Shown here one piece after another: positions 17,341-26,226 of a DNA stretch of 64,000 nucleotides. Source of the stretch: Streptomyces exfoliatus (GTDB lineage Bacteria > Actinomycetota > Actinomycetes > Streptomycetales > Streptomycetaceae); contig NZ_JNZP01000015.1 of the NCBI RefSeq assembly GCF_000725545.1, positions 372,001 to 436,000 of the forward strand, in the 5' to 3' direction. The notes below the pieces were generated by a model. That model saw only the letters and a program-made list of their open reading frames with translations. It ran no database searches and was not told the DNA's origin. How positions within the stretch are numbered: the first letter of the stretch is position 1; every line of letters begins with the position of its first letter. The translations under genes were made by a program, and so were the position numbers.

Positions 17341-18129
17341 TCAGGAGCGGCTCAGCAGCCGCTCCCCCGCCGCCACCGCGGTGTCGAGCGTGTTCCCGGG
17401 CGGCGGGAACGGGCAGATGAAGTGGTCGGCGAAGGCGCAGGGCGGCAGCAGCGCACGGTTGAAGTCCACCGTCACCGAACCGTCCTCGGCCGGAGCCGCC
17501 GGGCGGAGGAAGCGGAAGCGGTAGCTGTCCCGGCCGCTGGTGGCGTCCGCGAAGACCGCCCACAGGGAGCCGTCGTCCTCGACGGCCACCTGCAGGGTGT
17601 GCTCGCCCCCGTGCAGGTCGAAGACCAGCTCCCCGGAGAGCCCGAGACCGCGCTCCCTGCCGTCGGCGTTCTCGACCCGCACGCTGCGGGTCTCCGCGTA
17701 CGGACGGAACACGCCGGGCACCACCCAGCGCTCGTCGTACGGAGTGGCCTCGATGCCCCGGAAGGCGCGGCGCGCCTCCGACTCCGGGTCGAAGTCCCGT
17801 ACGGCCCACAGCCCTTCGCGCCGGAGCACCACGAGCCGCCGGCCCGCCGACTCGACGCGGGACTCGTGGATCGGGCCGTGGTCGGCGGTGAGCCCGACCG
17901 TGCCGATGAGGGGCTTGCCGTCGACGGTGACCGCGTCCTCCGCGCCCGCCGACAGGAGGACCTCGTCGCCGTCCTCCCGCCACTCGCCGGGAACGCCCGG
18001 AAGCCGCCCCTCCGGGAAGTCCGCGAGCCAGTGGGTGCCCGTGAGGGAGAGAGGGCCGTACGAGGAGGAGACCGCGGCCTCGCGCTGCTCGTGCCAGTGC
18101 TGCCAGTCCTGCTGGGGATCCGTACTCAT
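17341..18129 (-). CDS. DUF1684 domain-containing protein
   Basis: 262 residues. The DUF1684 fold is recognisable by WHEQREAAVSSSYGPLSLTG at the N-terminus, the repeated beta segments (VVLRREGLWAVRDFDPES), then GELVFDLHGGEHTLQV and the C-terminal block VDFNRALLPPCAFADHFICP, FPPPGNTLD. The FNRALLPPC...CPFPPPxN pattern is the family signature. The family is uncharacterised; it often lies beside flavin-dependent monooxygenases. Start ATG 18127-18129 follows GGAAGGG and is 5 bp after the stop of the LLM gene; an ATG six codons earlier would overlap that gene. It is the last gene of the operon before the terminator. Confidence 0.85.
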   Translation of the reverse strand: MSTDPQQDWQHWHEQREAAVSSSYGPLSLTGTHWLADFPEGRLPGVPGEWREDGDEVLLSAGAEDAVTVDGKPLIGTVGLTADHGPIHESRVESAGRRLVVLRREGLWAVRDFDPESEARRAFRGIEATPYDERWVVPGVFRPYAETRSVRVENADGRERGLGLSGELVFDLHGGEHTLQVAVEDDGSLWAVFADATSGRDSYRFRFLRPAAPAEDGSVTVDFNRALLPPCAFADHFICPFPPPGNTLDTAVAAGERLLSRS

Positions 18130-18134
18130 GGTGC

Positions 18135-19442
18135 TCAACCCTTCCATACGGGCTCGGGCAGCCCGAGGTGCGCCCGGAGCGTCGTGCCGGCGTACTCCGT
18201 ACGGAAGACCCCGCGCTCCTGGAGCAGCGGGACGACCCGGTCGACGAAGTCGTCGAGACCGCCGGGAGTGAGGTGCGGGACGAGGATGAAGCCGTCGGCG
18301 GCGTCCGTGGCCACGAACTCCTCCAGGGCCGCCGCCACCGTCGCCGGACTGCCGACGAAGGACTGCCGGCCGGCGGACTCGATGACCGTCTGCCGGATCG
18401 ACAGGCCCTTCGCCTCGGAGAGCGCCCGCCACTTCCTGGCCACCGCCACCGGGTCGGCGACCCGCACCCGGCCCTGGACGAGCGCAGAGTCGGGGTCGGG
18501 ATCGACGTCCGGGAGCGGCCCGTCGGGGTCGTAGCCGGACAGGTCACGGCCCCAGATCTGCTCCAGGGCGAGGATCGCGTTCTGCGGGGAGACCTGGAGG
18601 CGGCGGATCTCGGCGGCCTCCTCCTGTGCCTCGGCGTCGGTGTCCCCGAGGACGTACGTCACTCCCGGCATGATCTTCAGGTCGCCCGGCTCCCTGCCGT
18701 ACCGGGCCAGCCGCCCCTTGACGTCGGCGTAGAACTCCCGGCCGGCCTCCAGGGTGGAGTGCCGGGTGAAGATCACGTCGGCGGCCGAGGCGGCGAACTC
18801 CCGGCCCTCGGCGGAGTCCCCGGCCTGGATGACGACCGGATGCCCCTGCGGGGAGCGCGGGACGGTGAACTCGCCCTCGATCCCGAACTGCGGCCCGTCG
18901 TGGGCGAAGGGCCGCGGGCGGCCGTCCGGGGTCCAGGAGTCCCACAGCTCCCGGGCGGTGGCGAGGAACTCGGCGGCCCTGGTGTACCGGTCGGCCCGGT
19001 CGAGGTAGCCGCCGCGCCGGAAGTTCTCGCCGGTGAAGGCGTCCGACGAGGTGACCACGTTCCAGGCGGCCCGGCCCGCGCTGAGGTGGTCGAGCGAGGC
19101 GAGCCTGCGGGCCAGTTCGTACGGCTCGTTGAAGGTGGCGTTGACCGTGCCGGCCAGGCCGAGCCGGTCGGTGACGGCGGCGAGCGCGTTGAGGACGGTG
19201 ATCGACTCGGGCCGGCCGACGACGTCGAGGTCGTGGATCCGCCCGTTGTGCTCGCGCAGCCGCAGCCCCTCGGCCAGGAAGAAGAAGTCGAAGAGACCGC
19301 GCTCCGCGGTTCTCGCGAGGTGCTCGAAGGAGGAGAAGTCGATCTGCGACCCGGAGCGTGGATCGGACCAGACGGTGGTGGAATTGACGCCGGGGAAGTG
19401 TGCGGCGAGATGGATCCGCTTCCGGGCGGGGGGTGTGCTCAC
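18135..19442 (-). CDS. NtaA/SnaA/DszA-family FMNH2-dependent monooxygenase
   Basis: 435 residues with the luciferase-like TIM-barrel of the NtaA/DszA group (usual length about 430-450): N-terminal HLAAHFPG, then SFEHLARTAERGLFDFFFLAE, GLAGTVNATFNEPYELAR, GRAAWNVVTS (FMN phosphate region), SPQGHPVVIQAGDS and ADVIFTRHS. These enzymes use reduced FMN and oxygen to cleave C-S or C-N bonds (sulfones, nitrilotriacetate, S-alkyl cysteines) and need a separate flavin reductase, which is not seen here. GTG 19440-19442 overlaps the preceding LLM gene by four bases. Closest functional analogy by gene context is Bacillus CmoJ (YtnJ). Confidence 0.88.
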   Translation of the reverse strand: MSTPPARKRIHLAAHFPGVNSTTVWSDPRSGSQIDFSSFEHLARTAERGLFDFFFLAEGLRLREHNGRIHDLDVVGRPESITVLNALAAVTDRLGLAGTVNATFNEPYELARRLASLDHLSAGRAAWNVVTSSDAFTGENFRRGGYLDRADRYTRAAEFLATARELWDSWTPDGRPRPFAHDGPQFGIEGEFTVPRSPQGHPVVIQAGDSAEGREFAASAADVIFTRHSTLEAGREFYADVKGRLARYGREPGDLKIMPGVTYVLGDTDAEAQEEAAEIRRLQVSPQNAILALEQIWGRDLSGYDPDGPLPDVDPDPDSALVQGRVRVADPVAVARKWRALSEAKGLSIRQTVIESAGRQSFVGSPATVAAALEEFVATDAADGFILVPHLTPGGLDDFVDRVVPLLQERGVFRTEYAGTTLRAHLGLPEPVWKG

Positions 19443-20455
19443 GCGCCTGCTCCCGTCGTGGCGTACTGACCGGCGGGGCGGACGAGCCCCAGGTGGTCGC
19501 GGAGGGTGGTGCCCTCGTAGGCCGTACGGAGGAGGCCGCGGTCCCGGAGCCGGGTCACGGTGTCCGCGGCGAACCGCGCCAGGTCCCGTTCGGGCACGGC
19601 CGGCACGAGGTGGAAGCCGTCGACCGCGCCGCCGCCGTGCCAGCCGGCGATCAGTTCGGCGAGCGCCCCCGGCCCGCCCTCGTACGTGTCGAGGTCGACG
19701 GTCGCCGAGAGCAGCACGCGCAGCTGCCCGGGGTCGCGGCCGTGGGCGCGGGCCGCCCGGTGCAGTTCGGCGCGGAGACCCGCGGCCTCCTCCGCGGAGC
19801 CGGCCCGGATCAGGACCACGTCGGCGTGGTGGGCGGCGGTCTCCCTGGCCGCGGGGCGGGTGGCGTCGACGACGGTCACCGGATTGCCCTGCGGGGGGCG
19901 GGGGACGATCGAGGGGCCCTTCACGGAGAAGGTCGAGCCCTGGAAGTTCACGTGGTGCAGCTTGCGGCGGTCGACGAACCGGCCGGTCGCCACATCGCGT
20001 ATCTCGGCGTCGTCCTCCCAGCTGTCCCACAGCTTGCGGGCGACCTCGGCGACCTCGCCCGCCTCCTGCCAGAGCTCGGCGGCGGGCGGGACGGGGCGGC
20101 GGCCGAAGAGCCGGGCCTCGGCCCCGGTCGGGGAGACCGCGATCCGCCAGCCGGCCCGGCCCCGGCTCACCCAGTCGAGGGTGGCGACGGCGGCCTGGAC
20201 GTGGAAGGGCTCGGTGTGGGTGGTGGTCACGGTCGGCACGAGGCCGATGGAGCGGGTCTCGGGGGCGACCCGGGCGAGGACGGCGAGCGCGTCCAGGCCC
20301 GGCCGGGCGAAGGAGTCGTCATGGGTGAGGAAGTCGAGCCCGGCGGCCTCGGCGAGCCGGGCGAGCGCGACCGTACGCGCGGCGGAGGTGACAGGGGGGC
20401 CTTCGGGTCCGGGGGCGAGTTCGGCGGCGAGGTGGAGTGTTCGGATGCTGGTCAT
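19439..20455 (-). CDS. LLM class flavin-dependent monooxygenase (smaller)
   Basis: 338 residues, luciferase-like. Features: HLAAELAPG at the N-terminus, ARLAEAAGLDFLTHDDSFA, IGLVPTVTTTHTEPFHVQAA, GRAGWRIAVSPT, PPQGNPVTVVDATRP and a C-terminal LRTAYEGTTLRDHLGL that resembles the tail of the next gene, so the two are related but distinct. Start ATG 20453-20455 has a weak GAGAGA site; a GTG 12 codons earlier lacks one. Translationally coupled (GTGA) with the larger LLM gene. Context suggests the partner role of Bacillus CmoO (YtmO) in releasing sulfur from modified cysteine. Confidence 0.85.
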   Translation of the reverse strand: MTSIRTLHLAAELAPGPEGPPVTSAARTVALARLAEAAGLDFLTHDDSFARPGLDALAVLARVAPETRSIGLVPTVTTTHTEPFHVQAAVATLDWVSRGRAGWRIAVSPTGAEARLFGRRPVPPAAELWQEAGEVAEVARKLWDSWEDDAEIRDVATGRFVDRRKLHHVNFQGSTFSVKGPSIVPRPPQGNPVTVVDATRPAARETAAHHADVVLIRAGSAEEAAGLRAELHRAARAHGRDPGQLRVLLSATVDLDTYEGGPGALAELIAGWHGGGAVDGFHLVPAVPERDLARFAADTVTRLRDRGLLRTAYEGTTLRDHLGLVRPAGQYATTGAGA

Positions 20456-20504
20456 GCGGTCTCTCTCGGAACGGGTGCGGTCTCCCGGCACGGTGCGGGG
20501 TGGG

Positions 20505-21482
20505 TCAGTTCCCGGTGCGCGGCAGGCCCGGCGGGTTGATCTCCGACTTCTTCACGGCCTCGTCGTCGAGGCCCCACCGCTTGAGGACCTGGGCGTAGGT
20601 GCCGTTCTCGATGACGTGGTCGAGGGCGGCGGCGTAGGCGGCGACGAGACCGCTGTCCTTCTTCGTGGTGGCCGCGATCTTGCCCTGGAGGCCGGCGCCC
20701 GCACCGGAGAACTTCCCGACGATCTCCGTCTGGCCGGCGGAGAGCACGTGGTAGGCGGCGACGGGGTTGGGGCCGAGGTAGCCGTCGATCCGGCCGGACT
20801 GGAGCGCCAGGTAGTAGTCCGAGGTGTTCTGGTAGTACGTGATGTCGACCGGCTCGCGGCCGGCCTTCTCGTTCTGCGCGGACCAGTCGACGAGGATCTT
20901 CTCCTGGTTGGTGCCGGAGCCGACGGCGATCTTCTTCCCTGCCACGTCCTCGGGGCCCTTCACTGTCCAGCCGGAGCCCTTCTTCGCCTCGAAGGCGAGG
21001 TCGTCGAGGCGGTAGGTGGCGAAGTCGTACTTCTCCTTGCGCTCCTCGGTGACGGTGACGTTGGAGAAGACGGCGTCGTACTTGCCGCTGTCGAGGCCGA
21101 CGAAGAGGTTCTCCCAGGCGACCGGGTTGAACTCGGGCTTCAGGCCGAGGGCGTCGGCGACCAGGGTGGCGAGGTCGACCTCGACGCCGATCAGCGTCTT
21201 GTCGTCGGTGGCGCGGAAGGCGAGCGGCGCGTTGCTGGTCGCGGAGACGCCGAGGACGAGCGTGCCTCTCTTGCGGACGGCCTCGGGCAGCAGGCCGGCG
21301 AGGGCGTCGACCTTGGGGGTGTGGATGCGGTTCTGCTCGGGGCTCAGGTTGATGCCGCCGCTCCGCTTCCCGTCGGCGGGCGCGATGCTGTCGACGGCGG
21401 CGTCACCCGAACCGCAGGCGGTGAGGACCCCGAGGGCGGTGAGCGAGGCGAGGGCGGCGAGGAGGCTACGACGGGTCTTCAC
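20505..21482 (-). CDS. Amino-acid-type ABC transporter substrate-binding lipoprotein
   Basis: 325 residues. Lipoprotein signal peptide with lipobox LTAC (Cys23). The SBP family 3 fold follows: GTLVLGVSATSNAPLAF, the membrane-proximal lobe with GVEVDLATLVADALGLKPEF, NLFVGLDSGKYDAVFSNVTV and TEERKEKYDFATYRLD, then the hinge region GKKIAVGSGTNQEKIL and QSGRIDGYLGPNP. This is the polar amino acid/cystine branch. With the ATPase and two permeases it forms an importer. It lies 75 bp after the ATPase gene, across a polypurine tract, and 49 bp before the LLM genes. The second binding protein (26988) is similar but divergent. Confidence 0.9.
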   Translation of the reverse strand: MKTRRSLLAALASLTALGVLTACGSGDAAVDSIAPADGKRSGGINLSPEQNRIHTPKVDALAGLLPEAVRKRGTLVLGVSATSNAPLAFRATDDKTLIGVEVDLATLVADALGLKPEFNPVAWENLFVGLDSGKYDAVFSNVTVTEERKEKYDFATYRLDDLAFEAKKGSGWTVKGPEDVAGKKIAVGSGTNQEKILVDWSAQNEKAGREPVDITYYQNTSDYYLALQSGRIDGYLGPNPVAAYHVLSAGQTEIVGKFSGAGAGLQGKIAATTKKDSGLVAAYAAALDHVIENGTYAQVLKRWGLDDEAVKKSEINPPGLPRTGN

Positions 21483-21489
21483 GGTGGTG

Positions 21490-21548
21490 CTCCTGTGGGA
21501 GAAGAGAGAGGAGGAAATAGGAGATGGAGAGGAGAGAAGGAAGGGAAA
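21490..21548. repeat. Polypurine tract between SBP and ATPase genes
   Basis: On the plus strand nearly every base from about 21498 to 21548 is A or G (GAGAAGAGAGAGGAGGAAAT and similar runs), in a genome of otherwise mixed high-GC sequence. It separates two co-transcribed transporter genes; in the minus-strand mRNA it is a pyrimidine run. No hairpin is obvious. It may tune translation or mRNA processing between ATPase and SBP, whose required amounts differ. Confidence 0.5.
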
Positions 21549-21557
21549 GGCGGCGGG

Positions 21558-22340
21558 TCAGAGGACCTTGGAGAGGAAGGCGCGGGTGCGTTCGTGGCGC
21601 GGGGCGTCGAGCACCTCGGCGGGCGGCCCCTGCTCGACGATCCGGCCCTCGTCCATGAAGACCACGGTGTCGGCGACCTCGCGGGCGAAGCCGATCTCGT
21701 GGGTGACGACGATCATGGTGGTGCCGGAGGCGGCCAGGTCCTTAATAACGTCGAGGACCTCGCCGACCAGTTCGGGGTCGAGCGCGGAGGTCGGCTCGTC
21801 GAAGAGGAGCAGGCCCGGTTCGAGGGCGAGCGCGCGGGCGATGGCGACCCGCTGCTGCTGCCCGCCGGAGAGCTGCTTGGGGTACGCCTCCGCCTTGTCG
21901 GCGAGTCCGACTCGATCGAGGAGCTGCCGGGCCGCGGCCTCGGCGTCCTTGCGGCGGCGCTTCAGGGCCGAGACGGGCGCCTCGACGATGTTCTCCAGGA
22001 CGGTCAGGTGCGGGAAGAGGTGGAAGTTCTGGAAGACGAAGCCGATCCTGGTCCGCTGCTTGAGGATCTCCCGCTCGCGCAGCTCGTACAGCTTGTTCCC
22101 GGAGCGGCGGTAACCGACGAGGGTGCCGTCGACGCTGACGGTGCCACCGTCGACCTTCTCCAGGTGGTTGACGGTCCGCAGCAGGGTGGACTTGCCGGAG
22201 CCCGAGGGGCCGAGGACGACGGTGACCTCGCCGGCCCGGACGTCGAGGTCGATGCCGCGCAGGACGTGGAGCGGGCCGAAGTTCTTGTGGACGCCCCGTA
22301 TCTCGACCTTGGGCTTCGGGTCTGCGGTGACGGAGCTCAT
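21558..22340 (-). CDS. Polar amino acid ABC transporter ATP-binding protein
   Basis: 260 residues, the normal length for a GlnQ/TcyN-type ATPase. Walker A GPSGSGKST (44-52), Q-loop near FVFQNFHLFPHLT, signature LSGGQ (157-161), Walker B LLLFDEP (177-183), and the H-loop VVTHE. It energises both permeases of this cluster. ATG 22338-22340 overlaps the permease stop by four bases (ATGA). The upstream open frame seen through the permease region is not coding. Confidence 0.95.
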   Translation of the reverse strand: MSSVTADPKPKVEIRGVHKNFGPLHVLRGIDLDVRAGEVTVVLGPSGSGKSTLLRTVNHLEKVDGGTVSVDGTLVGYRRSGNKLYELREREILKQRTRIGFVFQNFHLFPHLTVLENIVEAPVSALKRRRKDAEAAARQLLDRVGLADKAEAYPKQLSGGQQQRVAIARALALEPGLLLFDEPTSALDPELVGEVLDVIKDLAASGTTMIVVTHEIGFAREVADTVVFMDEGRIVEQGPPAEVLDAPRHERTRAFLSKVL

Positions 22341-23278
22341 CGGACGCTCCCCTTCGCGTAGTGGCGTTCGACGTAGTGCTGGACGACGGAGAGCGCGGTG
22401 GTGAGCAGGACGTACCAGGCGGTGGCGACCATCAGGAGCGGGACGACCCGCCCGTTGCGGCCGTAGACGACCTGCACCTGGTAGAAGAGTTCGCCGATCG
22501 CCATGACGGAGACGATCGAGGTGCCCTTGAAGAGCGAGATGATCTCGTTGGCGGCGTTGGGCAGGATCGAGCGCATCGCCTGCGGCAGCACGATCCGCCG
22601 CACCTGTCGGAGCCTCGGGATGCCGAGCGAGGCCGCGGCCTCCGACTGACCGTGGTCGACGGAGAGCACCCCGCCCCGGACGATCTCCGCCGCGTACGCC
22701 GCCTGGTGCAGGGCGAGGCCGAGGACGGCGGCGCTCATCTCGCCGACCAGACCCATGGTGTCGAAGGAGACGAAGCCGGGCCCGAAGGGGATGCCGATGC
22801 TCAACTCCTTGTAGAGATAGGCGAGGTTGAACCAGAAGAGGAGCTGGACGATGAGCGGGATCGAGCGGAAGGCCCAGATGTAGCCGAACGCGACGGACCG
22901 CAGGAACGGGCTGGCCGACAGGCGCATGAAGGCGAGCACGATGCCGACGGCGAAGCCGAGTGCGGTGCCGTAGAAGGTGAGCTGGAGGGTGACCCAGACG
23001 GCCCGGAGGATCGTCTCCGCGGTGAAGAACGCGGCGAAGACGTCCCATTCCCAGCCAGGGTTGGTGACGAGACCGTGGGCGAACTGGACGAGCAGGACGG
23101 CGGTGACGACGACGGCCACCCAGCGCCAGGGGTGACGTACGGGGACGACCACGAGGTCGGCGGGTGCGGGCGCCGCGGTGCGCGGGTCCTTCACGGCGCT
23201 TTCGACGGCGGGCGGATCGCTGGTTCCGGCGGCGGGCGGATCGCTGGTTTCGGCGGGCGGATCGCTGGTGAGAGCCAT
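22337..23278 (-). CDS. Polar amino acid ABC transporter permease
   Basis: 313 residues. A soluble N-terminal stretch of about 50 residues with three SDPPA repeats precedes the permease domain, whose five spans include VAVVVTAVLLVQFAHGL and LTFYGTALGFAVGIVLAF. The EAA loop is conserved: GQSEAAASLGIPRLRQVRRIVLPQAMR (two parts around EAA...G). The segment AFRSIPLIVQLLFWFNLAYL is the HisM/GlnP signature. It pairs with the other permease of the cluster (25175-26023) as a heterodimer or is an alternative homodimer. Stops four bases inside the ATPase gene. Confidence 0.93.
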   Translation of the reverse strand: MALTSDPPAETSDPPAAGTSDPPAVESAVKDPRTAAPAPADLVVVPVRHPWRWVAVVVTAVLLVQFAHGLVTNPGWEWDVFAAFFTAETILRAVWVTLQLTFYGTALGFAVGIVLAFMRLSASPFLRSVAFGYIWAFRSIPLIVQLLFWFNLAYLYKELSIGIPFGPGFVSFDTMGLVGEMSAAVLGLALHQAAYAAEIVRGGVLSVDHGQSEAAASLGIPRLRQVRRIVLPQAMRSILPNAANEIISLFKGTSIVSVMAIGELFYQVQVVYGRNGRVVPLLMVATAWYVLLTTALSVVQHYVERHYAKGSVR

Positions 23279-23336
23279 GGCGGTTCCTCGGAAAGGGCGG
23301 GCGGGAGGAGCGGAGGGGAGCGTGGGCGCGCGAGGG

Positions 23337-25178
23337 TCAGGCGCTCAGCGGGACCGTGGAGCGACACGCGCGGTCCCGCAGGAAGGTCAGCGCGGCCCGC
23401 GCGGTGACGTCGTTCTGCCGGAAGGCGAACCCGCCGGTACGGGGCCGGGTGAAGGCGCCACCGGCCCGTGCCGTGGTGTGCGGGCCGAGGGCGAAGCGGC
23501 GCGGGTGCGGGCGCCCGTCGCGCCCCAGGATCCGGCCGTCGACGGGGTCGACGACGAGGAGGCCTTCGGTGGTGGCCCGCGCGCCGTCCTCGTACAGGGC
23601 GCGCAGGAGCGGGCTGCCGGTGTGTTCGAGGGTGGGGTCGGGGAGGCGGGCCTCCACCAGGGCGCGGGCCTCGGTCCACTCCCCCGGTACGGCGGGGGAC
23701 CCGGCCCGGAAGAGTCCGCGTTCCTCGTCGGCTTCGACGGTGACCTGGGGGCCGAGGAAACGGACGACGCCGGCGCGGGAGAGCGCGAGGAGCTGGTGCA
23801 GCCGGGGACCGGGCGGCCCGGAGGCGAGGTAGCTGAAGAAGCCGTGCCACCAGCCGTCGGACCCCAGGCGCGTGCCGAGCCGCAGGAGCTGGCCGTAGAC
23901 GGAGAGCAGCGCGTCGAAGACGGCGGCGTCGGCGCTGTGGGCCGGGTCGTGGCGGCGGGTCAGGTCGTCGTCGATGTGGTCGCGCAGGCCCTGCTGGAGG
24001 GCCTCGGCGGAGCTGTAGCGGAGGCCGTCGAGGGGGTGGTCGAGGGCGTCGAGGTCGAGCCGGTCGGCGGGGTCGGGGACGGCTGCGGCGACGAGCGCGG
24101 CGAGTTCGGCCCCGCGCGGCGGCGCCTGCGCGTAGGCCTTCTCGAAGTCGCTCCAGGGCAGCGCGGTCCGCTCCGGGTGGGCGGCGAAGAGCCGGTGGTA
24201 GTGGGCCCAGCCGAGTTCCTTGTCGACGAGGGGCCACACGTCGCGCCGGAAGTCGAGGGGACCGGTCCGCCTCAGCAGGGCGTCGGTCTGCTCGGGGCCG
24301 AGGAAGCGGGGCAGCGGGGGCCGTTCGCCGTCGAGGACGTAGCCGAGCTTCGCGCGGTACGGGACGCCGCGCCGCGATCCGACGTGCAGGACGGGTTCCC
24401 TGCCGGAGGGGACGTAGACCAGCGCGTCGCCCTCGCCCTCGTACCGTCCGCCGCGGCCCTCGGTGAGCAGCGCCATCAGGTCGACGAAGGCGAGTCCGAA
24501 ACCGCGCACGAGGACGGCTTCGCCGGCGGGCAGTGCGGTGAGGTCGGTGTCGGCGGTGAAGTCGGGCGGCAGGTGGACGAGGCCGTGGCGGGCGGCGAAT
24601 CCGGCCAGGGTCCGCTGTTCCGCGTCGGGTTCGGCGTCGAGGTGTCCGACGGTGAGGACGACGAGGTCGGCGAGGAGGGGTGCGGCGGCGTCCCGCAGCC
24701 AGACCCGCTGGCGTCCCTCGCGGGGGCCGCCGACGCGCAGGGCCGAGGTGCGGTGTTCGTGGACGGTGACGGAGCCGGGCAGGGAGGCGCGGGCCCGCTC
24801 GTACGCCCAGCGCAGATAGGCGCCCTGCTCGGGACGGGTGGGGAAGGCGCGTCCCTCGATGCCGGACCATTCGGCGAGGGTGGGTCCCGGTCGGACGGGT
24901 CCTTCGAGGACCACGGTCTCGTCGGTGAACATCGTGACGTCCTCGGCACGGGAGTTCATCCAGAGCAGCGGGGACTGTCCGGTGCGCCAGATGCGGCCGG
25001 GGCCCGCCGGGTGCGGGTCGACGAGGTGGAGGTCGAGGGGGCGGTCGCCGTACAGCTCGGGCAGGTTGGCAGCGAGGCGTTCGAGGACACCGGTCCCCCG
25101 CGGCCCGGCGCCCACGATCACGATCGACGGGGTGGCCGGCACGGCGAGCGAGGGAGCGGCCGTCGGATGGCCGCTCAT
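23337..25178 (-). CDS. FAD/NAD(P)-binding protein
   Basis: 613 residues. An N-terminal Rossmann motif IVIVGAGPRGTG (19-30) is followed by DLHLVDPHPAGPGRIWRTGQ, WMNSRAEDVTMF and a second nucleotide-binding-type strand VVLTVGHLD, the arrangement of the FAD-NAD(P)-binding family PF13454. Large C-terminal half of unknown fold ending in GGFAFRQNDVTARAALTFL. It overlaps the upstream permease by four bases and lies within the transporter/monooxygenase operon, so it may supply reduced flavin, or oxidise a sulfur or amine intermediate; no flavin reductase is otherwise present. Exact reaction unknown. Confidence 0.82.
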   Translation of the reverse strand: MSGHPTAAPSLAVPATPSIVIVGAGPRGTGVLERLAANLPELYGDRPLDLHLVDPHPAGPGRIWRTGQSPLLWMNSRAEDVTMFTDETVVLEGPVRPGPTLAEWSGIEGRAFPTRPEQGAYLRWAYERARASLPGSVTVHEHRTSALRVGGPREGRQRVWLRDAAAPLLADLVVLTVGHLDAEPDAEQRTLAGFAARHGLVHLPPDFTADTDLTALPAGEAVLVRGFGLAFVDLMALLTEGRGGRYEGEGDALVYVPSGREPVLHVGSRRGVPYRAKLGYVLDGERPPLPRFLGPEQTDALLRRTGPLDFRRDVWPLVDKELGWAHYHRLFAAHPERTALPWSDFEKAYAQAPPRGAELAALVAAAVPDPADRLDLDALDHPLDGLRYSSAEALQQGLRDHIDDDLTRRHDPAHSADAAVFDALLSVYGQLLRLGTRLGSDGWWHGFFSYLASGPPGPRLHQLLALSRAGVVRFLGPQVTVEADEERGLFRAGSPAVPGEWTEARALVEARLPDPTLEHTGSPLLRALYEDGARATTEGLLVVDPVDGRILGRDGRPHPRRFALGPHTTARAGGAFTRPRTGGFAFRQNDVTARAALTFLRDRACRSTVPLSA

Positions 25179-26023
25179 CGCGCACCGGCCGTTCCGCGGG
25201 CGTAGTGCCGCTCGACGTAGTGCTGGCCGATGCCGAGGACCGAGGTGACGGCGACGTACCAGAGCGTGGCGACGAGCAGCAGCGGGATGACCTCGTACGT
25301 GCGGTGGTAGACGAGCTGCGTCGAGTAGAGCAGGTCCTGGACGGCGATGACGGAGACGATCGAGGTGCCCTTGAGGGTGCCGATCAGCATGTTCCCGGCG
25401 GGCGGGACGATCGCCCGCATGGCCTGCGGCAGCACGATCCGGGAGAGCCGGCGCCGGCGGCCGAGACCGAGGGACTCGGCGGCCTCGATCTGGCCCCGGT
25501 CGACGGAGAGGATGCCGCCGCGCACGACCTCGGCGGCGTAGGCGGCCTCGTGGAGGGTGAGGCCGAGGACGGCGACGGCGACGGGTCCGAGGAGGTTGAC
25601 GGTGTTGACGCCGAGGATCTGTGGGTAGAGCGCTCCGATGTTGAACCAGAAGAGCAGCTGGACCAGGATCGGAGTAGACCGGAAGAACCACACGTACCCC
25701 CAACTCACCGCCCGCAGGACGGGGTTGGCGGAGAGCCTCAGCACCGCGAGCAGCGTCCCCAGGGCGAAGCCGAGGACCATGACGAGGGCCGTGAGCCACA
25801 GGGTGAGGCCGAGGCCGCGCAGGACGGACGCGGAGGTGAAGTAGGCGGCGACCACGTCCCACTGGAAGGCCTCGTTGCGGACGACCGAGACGAGACCGAG
25901 GGCGAGCAGGACGAGGACGAGACCGGCGGCGGTCCACTGTCCGGCGCGGCGGGTGGGGACGACGCGCGGAGGCGGTTCGGCCGGCGGGGCCGTGGCGGGG
26001 GTGGTGGCGAGGGTCGCGGACAT
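25175..26023 (-). CDS. Polar amino acid ABC transporter permease (second)
   Basis: 282 residues. A proline-rich cytoplasmic head of about 25 residues is followed by five spans (TAAGLVLVLLALGLVSVV, TLWLTALVMVLGFALGTLLAV, and others), the FRSTPILVQLLFWFNIGAL signature and EAA loop QIEAAESLGLGRRRRLSRI. It is clearly related to the permease at 22337. ATG 26021-26023 follows CGGAG; a GTG 18 codons upstream is an alternative but gives a basic, improbable N-terminus. First gene of the minus-strand operon, transcribed from the promoter at 26127-26155. Confidence 0.9.
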   Translation of the reverse strand: MSATLATTPATAPPAEPPPRVVPTRRAGQWTAAGLVLVLLALGLVSVVRNEAFQWDVVAAYFTSASVLRGLGLTLWLTALVMVLGFALGTLLAVLRLSANPVLRAVSWGYVWFFRSTPILVQLLFWFNIGALYPQILGVNTVNLLGPVAVAVLGLTLHEAAYAAEVVRGGILSVDRGQIEAAESLGLGRRRRLSRIVLPQAMRAIVPPAGNMLIGTLKGTSIVSVIAVQDLLYSTQLVYHRTYEVIPLLLVATLWYVAVTSVLGIGQHYVERHYARGTAGAR

Positions 26024-26126
26024 GCGAAGGCTCCGTGGATGCCAGGGGGCGGATCGAACACGGGGGTGCGCCTTCACACGCGCTGAGTAGCGGATCCGGG
26101 CCCCTCAGCCCGATCCGCCCTTCGAG

Positions 26127-26155
26127 GCTATGCGGTCAACACGGGCCGCTGTCAA
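26127..26155 (-). promoter_or_regulatory. Sigma-70-like promoter of the transporter/monooxygenase operon
   Basis: Read on the minus strand: TTGACA (26155-26150), a 17-bp spacer, then CATAGC (26132-26127), a good match to TTGACA/TATAAT-type promoters. Transcription would begin near 26120, about 97 bases before the permease start at 26023. Confidence 0.65.
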
Positions 26156-26226
26156 GGCTGTCCGTACTGTGAGCCGTACGTCTCATCGTGGTTGACGGGG
26201 GAACGGATGCCTGTTCCACTGGGGCC

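Noticed and set aside
19560..22361. 933-codon plus-strand frame across LLM and transporter genes
   Set aside because: Antisense of four well-supported genes; composition is Gly/Arg/Val/Glu without domains.
26024..26077. GTG 26077 as the start of the first permease or a second leader peptide
   Set aside because: It runs without stop into the permease, has an Arg/His/Pro-rich composition, and there is a better ribosome site for ATG 26023.
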